Shown piece after piece: positions 26,916 through 34,938 of a stretch of 64,000 bases of DNA (the first letter of the stretch is position 1; each line of letters begins with the position of its first letter). Source of the DNA: Desulfovibrio sp. (GTDB lineage Bacteria > Desulfobacterota > Desulfovibrionia > Desulfovibrionales > Desulfovibrionaceae); NCBI RefSeq assembly GCF_019422935.1, contig NZ_JAHZCJ010000007.1, positions 62,001-126,000 on the forward strand. The letters run 5' to 3'. A program made the position numbers and the translations under genes. The notes beneath the pieces are model-generated. The model searched no databases. It was not told where the DNA came from and saw only the letters and a list, made by a program, of their open reading frames with translations.

Positions 26916-28085
26916 ATGGTTGAAAAATTGCTCGAAGGTCCCAAGACCTACTACTTGTGGCTGCTCTTCCTGCTCTGCGTGATCGCAGGCTGCGGCATTG
27001 TGTACCTGGATCAGCTCCAGAACGGTCTGTCTGTGACCGGCATGAGCCGCGACGTTTCGTGGGGGCTGTACATTTCGCAGTTCACCTACTTCGTTGGTGT
27101 TGCCGCCTCAGCCGTTATGCTGGTGTTGCCCACGTACTTCCACCACTATAAAAAATTCAAGCGCATGATCATTTTTGGCGAATTCATGGCCGTTGCGGCC
27201 GTGGTCATGTGCGCCCTGTTCATCGTGGTTGACCTTGGGCAGCCCCAGCGCATGCTCAACGTCATGCTGCACCCCACACCCAATTCCGTCATGTTTTACG
27301 ACATGCTGGTGCTCATCGGCTACCTTGGCCTGAACATCATTATCGGTTGGGTGACCCTTGAAGCCGAGCGTCACGAAATCGATCCCCCGAAATGGATCAA
27401 GCCCCTCATCTATCTTTCGATTCTGTGGGCCTTCTCCATCCACACGGTGACCGCCTTCCTGTACGCCGGCGTTCCCGGCCGCCACTACTGGCTTACCGCC
27501 ATCATGGCTGGCCGCTTCCTGGCTTCCGCCTTCTGCTCCGGTCCTGCCATCCTGATGCTGCTCATGCTCTTGCTGCGCCGCCTCACCGGCTTTGACGTGG
27601 GCAAGGAAGCCGTGAAGACCCTGACCACCATCATCGTGTATGCCATGTGCGTGAACGTGTTCTTCTTTGTGCTGGAACTGTTCACGGCCTTCTACAGCAA
27701 CATCCCCGGCCACATGGAGCCCATCCATGTGCTGTTCTTCGGTCACGGCGGGCATCTGCTGTGGGTGAGCTATTGGATGTGGGCTGCGGTTATCATGGCT
27801 TTTGGTTGTCTGGCCATTCTTATTCCGCCCAAACTCCGTACGCACCCCACGCTCATGCCCATCGCTCTGGCCATGCTCGTGGCCGCTTCGTGGATCGACA
27901 AGGGCCTTGGCCTTCTGATTGGCGGTTTTACCCCCAACATGTTTGAAGCCATCACCCCTTACATGCCCACTGGCAAGGAAATTGCCGTGGCCCTTGGCGT
28001 TTACGCCGTGGGCGCGCTGGTAGTCTCCCTGCTCTGGCGGATTGCGCTTGGCGTGAAAAAAGAAGTGAATCACTTCTCTGACTAG
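26916..28085 (+). CDS. dsrP: DsrP, NrfD-like integral membrane subunit
   Basis: 389 residues with about ten hydrophobic helices and no heme-binding pattern, as in NrfD/PsrC proteins. Conserved features include the GLYISQFTYFVGVAASA helix and a charged PTYFHHYKKFKR loop. Family role: menaquinone interaction, paired with the periplasmic Fe-S protein DsrO. It is the last gene of the operon. GGGAGGACAGGCC precedes the ATG and a strong terminator follows. Confidence 0.95.
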   Translation: MVEKLLEGPKTYYLWLLFLLCVIAGCGIVYLDQLQNGLSVTGMSRDVSWGLYISQFTYFVGVAASAVMLVLPTYFHHYKKFKRMIIFGEFMAVAAVVMCALFIVVDLGQPQRMLNVMLHPTPNSVMFYDMLVLIGYLGLNIIIGWVTLEAERHEIDPPKWIKPLIYLSILWAFSIHTVTAFLYAGVPGRHYWLTAIMAGRFLASAFCSGPAILMLLMLLLRRLTGFDVGKEAVKTLTTIIVYAMCVNVFFFVLELFTAFYSNIPGHMEPIHVLFFGHGGHLLWVSYWMWAAVIMAFGCLAILIPPKLRTHPTLMPIALAMLVAASWIDKGLGLLIGGFTPNMFEAITPYMPTGKEIAVALGVYAVGALVVSLLWRIALGVKKEVNHFSD

Positions 28086-28104
28086 CCGTCAGGTACGTGT
28101 ACTC

Positions 28105-28138
28105 AAACGCCCCCGTGTCACTGACACGGGGGCGTTTT
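28105..28138 (+). terminator. Intrinsic terminator after dsrMKJOP
   Basis: AAACGCCCCCGTGTCA is repeated in inverted orientation almost without a loop and ends in TTTT. Confidence 0.9.
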
Positions 28139-28296
28139 GTCTTGGGGGCTGTCCTGTCAGCGAAAAGCCGCAAGTGATACAAACAATGATCCCGCATCCC
28201 GTAGCGGCATTTCTTCAACCGCAAGCTTGACTCGCACCCATGCTCGCGGGCATAGTATCAGCCATTCCCCGTTATTTTATTCGCAAGGAGCCATGG

Positions 28297-29628
28297 ATGC
28301 ATCAAGCGCTCAAAGACGCCATAACCATAAGCAAAACCCTGTTGCGCAACGGCTATGACGCTCATGTTATCAACGCCCCCTTGCAGGAACACCTGCTGGA
28401 AAACGCCACGCAGCCCACTGTGGATATTGCCTGCGAGCCGGATCTCGATACGCTTATCAAGCTTTTTCCCAAGGCAGTGCCGCAGCACGACAAGCGCGCT
28501 CTGGCCACGCTGGAAGAAAACGGCTTTGTCTTCTGTTTTTATCCCCTGGAAGTGGCTGCTGCAGGGCACCCGGAGCTTTCCCTGCTGCGCATCACGCCGA
28601 CCATGATGGACAGGATGCCCCATGAGGAGCAGCTCAAGCTGCGCATCACGGGCTTTGGCAGCCCTGAAACCACGCAGGATGCCTACGACGGTTTTGAAGA
28701 CGTCAAGGGCGGCGCTATCCAGCTTGCGGGCCTTCCGGATGAAACCCTGCGCCACAATTACCTGCTGGCGGTACGCGCCCTACGCTTTGCAGCCAATTTT
28801 GACCTGCCCATCGAGCCCAACACATGGCTTGCCATTGTGCGCGCCTCAAGCCGTGTGCTTGATTACGTACCGGCTACGGACATCATGGACGAATGGCGCA
28901 AAGTTGCCGCCGAATCCATGTACCGATTTGTGCGCCTGCTCTTTGATTCGCATATCCTTCAGGGGCTTATCCCCGAAGTGGCCTCCCTCTCCTGCCTCAC
29001 CCAGATGCGCAACAAGGAAGGCGACACGGAAAACGTGTTTGAACACACACTTGAGTGCATGAAGCACTACCCCGAAGAAGATTTCCACTACGACTGGCTT
29101 GGCACCATGGCCATGCTGTTCCACGATGTGGGCAAGCTCTACACTGGCGAATATTTCGACGGCATCTGGACGTACTACCAGCACCACCGCGTAGGCGCCA
29201 AGGTAACGCGCAAGATTCTGCGCCGCCTGCACTTTGCGCAGGAAGATATCGACCTGCTGTGCCATCTGGTGCGCCATCACATGCGCTTCCACTTCATGAT
29301 GACCGACAGGGGCATTCGCCGCTTCAAGGCACTGGACGACTACCCCCGGCTTATCGCCATGGCTAGGGCCGACCTCAAGGCCCGTGACGGCATACTCACC
29401 TCGTTCAACCACAATATGAAGTATCTGGATCGCGCGGAAACGCCGGAACAGATGCTGGAACCGCTGCTGAACGGCAATGAGATCATGAGCGAAACCAAGC
29501 TGTCGCCTGGCCCGCTGGTGGGCATTATTCGTGACGCGCTGTTGCAGGCCCAGATTGCAGGCGAAGTTACGGATGTTGAATCCGCCGTGACCTTTGTGCG
29601 TGATTACGCGCGCAAGTCAGTGGGATAA
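28297..29628 (+). CDS. CCA-adding-enzyme-like protein with degenerate nucleotidyltransferase motifs and an HD domain
   Basis: 443 residues from the ATG at 28297, with AAGGAG six bases upstream. The tRNA nucleotidyltransferase architecture is clear: an N-terminal head, an RNA-binding segment (LRHNYLLAVRALRFAANFDLPIEPNTW, about residues 151-177), and an HD domain (FEHTLECMK, His250; LFHDVGK, His276-Asp277; then HH motifs near HHRVGAK and VRHHMRFH). In active enzymes the head has GG-x-VRD and DxDIAT. Here these read INAPLQE and TVDIAC (residues 25-46), so the catalytic Gly-Gly and one metal Asp are missing. The HD phosphohydrolase may be the remaining activity. Confidence 0.8.
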   Translation: MHQALKDAITISKTLLRNGYDAHVINAPLQEHLLENATQPTVDIACEPDLDTLIKLFPKAVPQHDKRALATLEENGFVFCFYPLEVAAAGHPELSLLRITPTMMDRMPHEEQLKLRITGFGSPETTQDAYDGFEDVKGGAIQLAGLPDETLRHNYLLAVRALRFAANFDLPIEPNTWLAIVRASSRVLDYVPATDIMDEWRKVAAESMYRFVRLLFDSHILQGLIPEVASLSCLTQMRNKEGDTENVFEHTLECMKHYPEEDFHYDWLGTMAMLFHDVGKLYTGEYFDGIWTYYQHHRVGAKVTRKILRRLHFAQEDIDLLCHLVRHHMRFHFMMTDRGIRRFKALDDYPRLIAMARADLKARDGILTSFNHNMKYLDRAETPEQMLEPLLNGNEIMSETKLSPGPLVGIIRDALLQAQIAGEVTDVESAVTFVRDYARKSVG

Positions 29629-29655
29629 TCGCCAAACCGCCTATGCTGACACTAT

Positions 29656-29683
29656 GGGCGTTCCTTTGGGACGCCCTTTTTTT
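29656..29683 (+). terminator. Intrinsic terminator after the HD-domain gene
   Basis: A nine-pair stem (GGGCGTTCC / GGGACGCCC, one G-T pair) has a TTT loop and is followed by seven T. Confidence 0.9.
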
Positions 29684-29816
29684 GCATACCTACTGCGTAT
29701 GAACCCGATTTTGCTGGCATGAAAATTTCTTGCCCATCAGCGCCAAACATCGTAGTTCAACAGCCAGTACGCAACATATCTACACTACAAAACCTTATCT
29801 AATTCCGGCAGAGCAT

Positions 29817-30881
29817 ATGACCAATCTTCTCAACCTGACCCTTCCCGAGCTGGAAAACTGGCTTCAAACAGAACTGGGCGAGCGCAAGTTCCGCGCCATG
29901 CAAATTTGGCAATGGCTGTGGCAACGCATGGTTCGCGACTTTGAATCCATGACCAATATTTCAAAAGACTGCCGCGAAAAACTGACTGCCAAGGCTGTCA
30001 TTGTCTGGCCGGAGGTTGTCACGGTTGAGAAAAGCCATGACGATACTACAAAATTTCTGCTGCGCCTCGAAGATGGTGCGCTGGTTGAAACAGTGCTTAT
30101 TCCATCGGATTCGCGTGAAGGCGTACGCCGCTGGACGCAGTGCGTGTCGTCCCAAGTGGGCTGCGCCATGGCCTGTACATTTTGTTCTACGGGGCAAATG
30201 GGCTTTGAACGCAACATGACCATGGCCGAAATTCTGGGTCAGATCCTTGTGGCGCGTGCGCACCTGGGTGATGACAGGCCGGAATGGCCCATGCTGCGCA
30301 ATATTGTGTTCATGGGTATGGGCGAGCCATTGCTCAACATGCGCGAACTCATGCGCTCCCTTGAAGGCCTGAATAACGCCAAGGGGCTGAATTTCTCCCC
30401 ACGCCGCATCACAGTTTCCACATGCGGCATTGAAAAAGGGCTGCGCGAGCTGGGAGATAGCGGCCTTGCTTATCTGGCGGTTTCACTGCATGCGCCAACG
30501 CAGGAACTGCGGGCGAAAATCATGCCCAAGGCCGCACGCTGGCCTCTTGAGGAGATGTTTGAAGCGCTCAAGTCCTATCCGCTTAAAACGCGGGAGCACA
30601 TTACCTTTGAGTATCTGCTGTTGGGCGGGGTCAACGACGGGCAGGAACAGGCCAGGGATCTGGCTCGGCTGGTAGGCGATGTGCGGGGCAAGCTGAACCT
30701 TATTGTCTACAACCCCGCAGAAGGCGCGCCCTACGCCGCCCCCACGGAAGAAAGCGTACTGGCCTTTGAGCAGTATCTCTGGAAGCGCAAGATCACGGCC
30801 ATACTGCGTAAAAGCAAAGGACAGGACATCAAGGCAGCTTGTGGACAGCTTAAGGCGGATCGACAGGCACAATTGGACTGA
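29817..30881 (+). CDS. rlmN: Dual-specificity rRNA/tRNA adenine-C2 methyltransferase RlmN
   Basis: 354 residues from the ATG at 29817. Radical-SAM enzyme methylating A2503 of 23S rRNA and A37 of some tRNAs. Motifs: CAMACTFCSTGQMGF (CxxxCxxC cluster), GMGEPLLN, and a C-terminal Cys in KAACGQL that corresponds to the resolving/methyl-carrying Cys pair. The upstream in-frame codons carry no family similarity, so I place the start at MTNLLNLT. Confidence 0.95.
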   Translation: MTNLLNLTLPELENWLQTELGERKFRAMQIWQWLWQRMVRDFESMTNISKDCREKLTAKAVIVWPEVVTVEKSHDDTTKFLLRLEDGALVETVLIPSDSREGVRRWTQCVSSQVGCAMACTFCSTGQMGFERNMTMAEILGQILVARAHLGDDRPEWPMLRNIVFMGMGEPLLNMRELMRSLEGLNNAKGLNFSPRRITVSTCGIEKGLRELGDSGLAYLAVSLHAPTQELRAKIMPKAARWPLEEMFEALKSYPLKTREHITFEYLLLGGVNDGQEQARDLARLVGDVRGKLNLIVYNPAEGAPYAAPTEESVLAFEQYLWKRKITAILRKSKGQDIKAACGQLKADRQAQLD

Positions 30882-30906
30882 ACCGGGGTGGCTGGCTGGA
30901 ATAGTT

Positions 30907-31413
30907 CTAGCGTTGAGCCGGACGCCGCCTTGAGGCGCCGCAGCTCGTGTCTGCCCCTTCGCGTGGTTTTAGCCAGCCGTAACCGCCCGTCCAGCGGCGG
31001 CAGAGCCTGTAAATCAGCAGGGGAAGCAAGGCCAGGGCACACACAAGATGCAACCCTTTAACGTATGCATACACACCATCATACAGAGAAAAATCTGGCA
31101 TGTTATGCATGATAAGCGCCAAGCCGCTGATGGCCAGCCCTATCAGCAAACTCACGCGCAGCAGGCCGCAGCGGGTCAGGCAGTAAGCGCTGCGCCCCTG
31201 AAGACGCCAGACTGTGAAGGCGTAAGTTCCCAAGAACAGCAGTGCCGCTGACGAATAATAATGCGCAACAGATGGCGACCAGCTAGAGCTTTGAATCAGC
31301 CCATAGCGCCCGGCCTGCGGCAAATGCGCTAGACCGCTCCACACGGCTGTGAGCATGCTGGCCAGCCACAATACGCTGAAGAATGAGGAAAAAAGCGATG
31401 GCTGGTTTTTCAT
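30907..31413 (-). CDS. Four-helix membrane protein, cytochrome-b-like, partner of the adjacent Fe-S protein
   Basis: 168 residues with four membrane helices and a basic C-terminal tail. His residues lie at helix boundaries (LAHLPQAG, SVAHYY, LIMHNMP, KGLHLVC), as in small di-heme cytochrome b subunits. The start overlaps the upstream Fe-S gene stop by four bases (ATGA), so they are translationally coupled. It probably anchors the Fe-S protein and exchanges electrons with quinone. The heme assignment is inference from His placement. Confidence 0.65.
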   Translation of the reverse strand: MKNQPSLFSSFFSVLWLASMLTAVWSGLAHLPQAGRYGLIQSSSWSPSVAHYYSSAALLFLGTYAFTVWRLQGRSAYCLTRCGLLRVSLLIGLAISGLALIMHNMPDFSLYDGVYAYVKGLHLVCALALLPLLIYRLCRRWTGGYGWLKPREGADTSCGASRRRPAQR

Positions 31414-32399
31414 GGCTTGCGCCTCATCTTTCTTTCACGCCACAATCGCAGTACCGCCAGGGCCGCCCCTGCCACAGGGGCCAGCAGAACCGCCTTCAGC
31501 AGGCTGTTTTCTTTATCCATACTGGCGCCAGCCGGGCGCAAACTCGGCATACCAAAGCCTACCTTTCCCTGACGCAGCATGTTGGCTTCAATATCGCGGA
31601 AAAGCACTGAAGAAACATAGATGGTGTTTGTGCCGCCATTTTCTTTGAGCCCAAAGATGTCTCCGCCTCTTTGGTCCGCCAATTCCTTGGCCAGCTTTGT
31701 CATTTCCTCACGAGGCCCTATGCGCATGGCCCCCTGCGGACAGGCGGCCACGCAGGCCGGACTCTCTCCAGCCGTGAGCAGAGAACTGCAGTAATCACAT
31801 TTGAACATCTGCCCGGTGCCAACGTATCTGGGAGCAAGATTGAGGTAGGACCCCACCCCCGCCTGACGCTGGGGGATACCCCACGGGCAGGCCCGGTCGC
31901 AGGGGCCATCCCCCAGACAAGTACTGCGATGGATGTAAATCGCGCCTTCGTTGCTCTGTCGCAAGGAGCCAGTGCTGCAAAGCGTGACGCACTGTGGGTT
32001 CAGACAATGCAAACAGCGCCGGGGCAGATATATCCGCCGCTCCACACCGTTAACCGTGATGGAGCACGACTGGATGAAAAGCCAGTTGTAGGGAGTAAGG
32101 CGGGAAACTTCATCGCGGCGGGTCGACCAGTCATTGGTGCGCACCCAAGCAGGGTAAGGACGGGGAATCGGCTGCGCAGGAAGGGGGATCCCGGCCAGAT
32201 TTCTGTCGCGGCAGGCCGACACACAGACTCCGCAACCATTGCAGAGATCCACATCAATGATGGTGGCGCGGTCATCGCCGCCGCCCCAGTTCTGCAAGCT
32301 TGAGGCCATAGAAGATGATGCACCCGCCAGCGATAAGCCCGCAGTGCCCGCCATGGCCTTAATGATTGACCTGCGCTGTAAAAGCAGTTTGTTGTCCAT
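31410..32399 (-). CDS. Periplasmic 4Fe-4S ferredoxin-type subunit with twin-arginine signal and C-terminal anchor
   Basis: 329 residues. Tat-like signal (QRRSIIKAMAG), four cysteine clusters (CNGCGVCVSAC; CLHCLNPQCVTLC; CLGDGPCDRAC; CDYCSSLL...CVAAC), and a single C-terminal helix (AVLLAPVAGAALAVL) followed by a basic tail. This is the layout of HybA/FdhB-type subunits of periplasmic dehydrogenases. No catalytic subunit is encoded beside it. With the downstream cytochrome-b-like gene it forms a two-gene unit. Confidence 0.82.
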   Translation of the reverse strand: MDNKLLLQRRSIIKAMAGTAGLSLAGASSSMASSLQNWGGGDDRATIIDVDLCNGCGVCVSACRDRNLAGIPLPAQPIPRPYPAWVRTNDWSTRRDEVSRLTPYNWLFIQSCSITVNGVERRIYLPRRCLHCLNPQCVTLCSTGSLRQSNEGAIYIHRSTCLGDGPCDRACPWGIPQRQAGVGSYLNLAPRYVGTGQMFKCDYCSSLLTAGESPACVAACPQGAMRIGPREEMTKLAKELADQRGGDIFGLKENGGTNTIYVSSVLFRDIEANMLRQGKVGFGMPSLRPAGASMDKENSLLKAVLLAPVAGAALAVLRLWRERKMRRKP

Positions 32400-32468
32400 G
32401 GGAATGCCCTGCCTGTTACTGTCTTGCAGTAATGCTATAGGCCTGCCTTTACCGTGGCGTCAACGTCT

Positions 32469-32483
32469 CGGGCAATTTGCCCG
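32469..32483. promoter_or_regulatory. Palindrome upstream of the Fe-S gene
   Basis: CGGGCAATTTGCCCG is a perfect palindrome around one base, 70 bases upstream of the Fe-S protein start and downstream of the flippase. It could be an operator; no T-run supports termination. Confidence 0.3.
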
Positions 32484-32553
32484 GCACGACTTGGTCATCC
32501 CGGGATGGTCGCCACGTCGAGCCTTGCCCGGCAACTGACAGTCCAGACAAGCA

Positions 32554-33963
32554 TCAGGCCTGCGCGGCTTTTTCAAAGGGCGGCGGTGGTCTCCAGCGCC
32601 AGAACAAGGCCAGCAAAGGCACAAGCCCGGCCAGTTCTGCCAGTTCGCGCGGCGCAACAAGCCCTATTCCCCACCATAGTCCTACGCAGACGGCGCAGCT
32701 GGCAAGCATGAGTCCCCACTGCCCAAGCGACATGGGCCGCGCGGCCCACTGAAAATAGCCAACTGTTAGCAGAGCCACCCAAACCTTGGTAATGGTGAGG
32801 GACAAGGCCGCACCTTCAAGGGGCATGGCAGGAATAAGAGTAAAACAGCACACCAGATTGCACACCAGGCCTGTGAGATAAAATACCAGGAGCAATCGGT
32901 GTTGACGCATGCCGATCATGGCGTATGCCGCAAGGTTGTGCAAAAAGGCCGTCGCCAGGCACGGTGTAAGCAAACGCTGAGCAGTGACAGCACTTTGATA
33001 GTTGGGGCCGTAAATCAGGGGAAGAAAGCGGTCGCTCTCCACACAGATAAGAAAAATAATGGGCAGCGACGCAGCCCATAAGGAGCGGGCTGTCTGACCT
33101 GCCAGCTGGCGGAATGCGTCCTTATCCTGCTGCCAGAGCTTTGCCAGCAGAGGAAAAATAACCTTGCCCAACAGTGCGCTGGAAACAAGCACCGACAGAC
33201 CTTCAACGGTTTCCCAGGCAACACCGTAGCCACCCACATCGGCATTACCGCCATACTGCTTAAGAAATATGACGTTGATCTTGTTATAAAACATGGCGCA
33301 GCCAGCCATGCAGGTAAAGATAAGGCCGTGCTTCATGTGACGGGCCAGATCTTTCATTCCATCAAGGCCAACACCAGCCAAGGGATTGCGCTGTAATGCC
33401 AACAAAGCAAAAATGATGCACAGCACTGATTCCATGGGCTTGTACAGGGCAATCACAATGGGCGGCGCCCCAAGCACCACACAGGCGATGCCAAAGCCAA
33501 TGCCCATCAGCGCGGAAGGCACACGGATGCGCATTTCCACATCCTGCCGACCCCGCGCCTGGCACAGCGCAAAAAAAGAATCGCTCACACCGTCCAGCCC
33601 AAGGCCCGCCGCAATGTACATGACCACAAGCCGCAACTCTGGCGTATAGTTCTGCCAGCCGGTCACAAGCCATGTAACGCAGAGGGCCAGAATAAGCACA
33701 ACGAGCTTGAGCCAGGTGACTTCACCCAGCAGGGCTACCGGGCGCCCTTCTCGCCGGGCAAATGTTGAGAGCAGAAAATCATTAAGCCCCACGTCGGCTA
33801 TGGTTTTCACCAGATAGCCGAACGTGAGCGCCAGCACGACCTGCCCCAGTATATCGGGGCTGCGGCGTGCAAGAAGAATGGTAAAAGCGGTCCAGGCCAG
33901 GTCGCGCGTCCACTGCGCACCCAGAATGTACCCCAATCGTCGGGGGATGCTTTTCAGCTTCAT
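32554..33963 (-). CDS. Polysaccharide/lipid flippase (MATE-like MOP superfamily)
   Basis: 469 residues with roughly 12-14 membrane helices, as in Wzx-type oligosaccharide flippases. Typical features: an N-terminal ARRSPDILGQVVLALTFGYLV segment and a mid-protein GGNADVGGYGVAWETVEGLSVL region after FYNKINVIFLKQY. It is the last gene of a four-gene leftward operon, 9 bases after the HlyD-type adaptor gene. It would move a lipid-linked product across the inner membrane, or act as the inner-membrane partner of the adaptor and TolC protein. The substrate is unknown. Confidence 0.82.
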   Translation of the reverse strand: MKLKSIPRRLGYILGAQWTRDLAWTAFTILLARRSPDILGQVVLALTFGYLVKTIADVGLNDFLLSTFARREGRPVALLGEVTWLKLVVLILALCVTWLVTGWQNYTPELRLVVMYIAAGLGLDGVSDSFFALCQARGRQDVEMRIRVPSALMGIGFGIACVVLGAPPIVIALYKPMESVLCIIFALLALQRNPLAGVGLDGMKDLARHMKHGLIFTCMAGCAMFYNKINVIFLKQYGGNADVGGYGVAWETVEGLSVLVSSALLGKVIFPLLAKLWQQDKDAFRQLAGQTARSLWAASLPIIFLICVESDRFLPLIYGPNYQSAVTAQRLLTPCLATAFLHNLAAYAMIGMRQHRLLLVFYLTGLVCNLVCCFTLIPAMPLEGAALSLTITKVWVALLTVGYFQWAARPMSLGQWGLMLASCAVCVGLWWGIGLVAPRELAELAGLVPLLALFWRWRPPPPFEKAAQA

Positions 33964-33972
33964 GAAACGGGC

Positions 33973-34938
33973 TTACCTGCTCCCTTTGAATCGCACCACA
34001 GCCTTGAACCCAGGCTTGAGTTCAAGACCAGGATTGGGAACAGTAAGCTCCACCGTGTAATATGAGGGGGTTGAAACGTTCATGTCATTAGAAACCCACG
34101 AAATTTCATTCACTGTACCGTTGAACTTCTTGTTGTTCAGCGAAGGGATCTCAACTTCCACCGAGTCTCCAGCCTTGATGCCGCTGATCTCGGCTTCGTA
34201 AACGGGCACCTGGATCAGCACGGGATCAAGCCGCCCCACGCGCACGGGCGTGGTGCCAGCGGCCAGCAGAGAACCGGGGTTGAGCGTGGCGTCAAGCGAC
34301 AGCACGTAGCCGTCAATGGGAGAAGTCAGCGTAAGGAAGGCCGGCAGACGCTCCCCTTCCTTGATGGTCGTGCCGAAATAGCCGCTGAGTTCTTCGAGGC
34401 GAGCGGAAAAATTCTGTTCAGATTTCTGAATGGTCACAGTCAAAAGATCAATGCGGCGCTTTAGGGAGTGGACATCGTCTTCCAGTCGACTGGAAGCCTG
34501 GGCAGAACCGAGCCCCGAGGCGGCAAGCTGCCGGGCCTTGTTGCGCTGGGCAGCCGTTTCTGCAAGCTTGCGATCAAGATCAAGCACCTGCCCTCTCAAA
34601 TTCTCCGTAGCGGCCCCGGTGGTCACTTCTCGTTGCAGTACGCGCTCGGCCTCTTCCTGAAGGTGATAACGCATCAGCGGGGCACCCTTGGCAACGGCTT
34701 CGCCAGGCTTGACCAGCACCTCGTCCACAACTGCGTTAAAGGGCACAGGCACAGCGCGCGTGACCGTTGTAACGACCTTGCCGGTCAGAATAGTCGCGCC
34801 AGCGCCTATGGAACCATTTTCTGCAGCTGAAGCAGCGTTCTGGAACATCAAAAAAGCAGCAAGCATCACAACAGACAGTGCTGCTGCAAAACAACGGCGC
34901 CGGGCCTGCGGCTCCGTTTTTTTATACATATCAGACAT
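33973..34938 (-). CDS. HlyD-family periplasmic adaptor (membrane fusion protein)
   Basis: 321 residues. N-terminal signal/anchor (CFAAALSVVMLAAFLMFQNA), then a split biotinyl-lipoyl-like domain (PVPFNAVVDEVLVKPGEAVAKGAPLM, then TSPIDGYVLSLDATLNPGSLLAAG). An alpha-hairpin at about residues 110-200 and beta-barrel segments follow (QVPVYEAEISGIKAGDSVEVEI). It should bridge an inner-membrane transporter to TolC. The start overlaps the TolC gene stop by one base. No ABC ATPase or RND pump is encoded nearby. Confidence 0.88.
   Translation of the reverse strand: MSDMYKKTEPQARRRCFAAALSVVMLAAFLMFQNAASAAENGSIGAGATILTGKVVTTVTRAVPVPFNAVVDEVLVKPGEAVAKGAPLMRYHLQEEAERVLQREVTTGAATENLRGQVLDLDRKLAETAAQRNKARQLAASGLGSAQASSRLEDDVHSLKRRIDLLTVTIQKSEQNFSARLEELSGYFGTTIKEGERLPAFLTLTSPIDGYVLSLDATLNPGSLLAAGTTPVRVGRLDPVLIQVPVYEAEISGIKAGDSVEVEIPSLNNKKFNGTVNEISWVSNDMNVSTPSYYTVELTVPNPGLELKPGFKAVVRFKGSR

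Noticed and set aside
28297-29628. Annotation as an active CCA tRNA nucleotidyltransferase
   Set aside because: The GG-x-VRD and DxD catalytic motifs are replaced, so I call it a degenerate relative.
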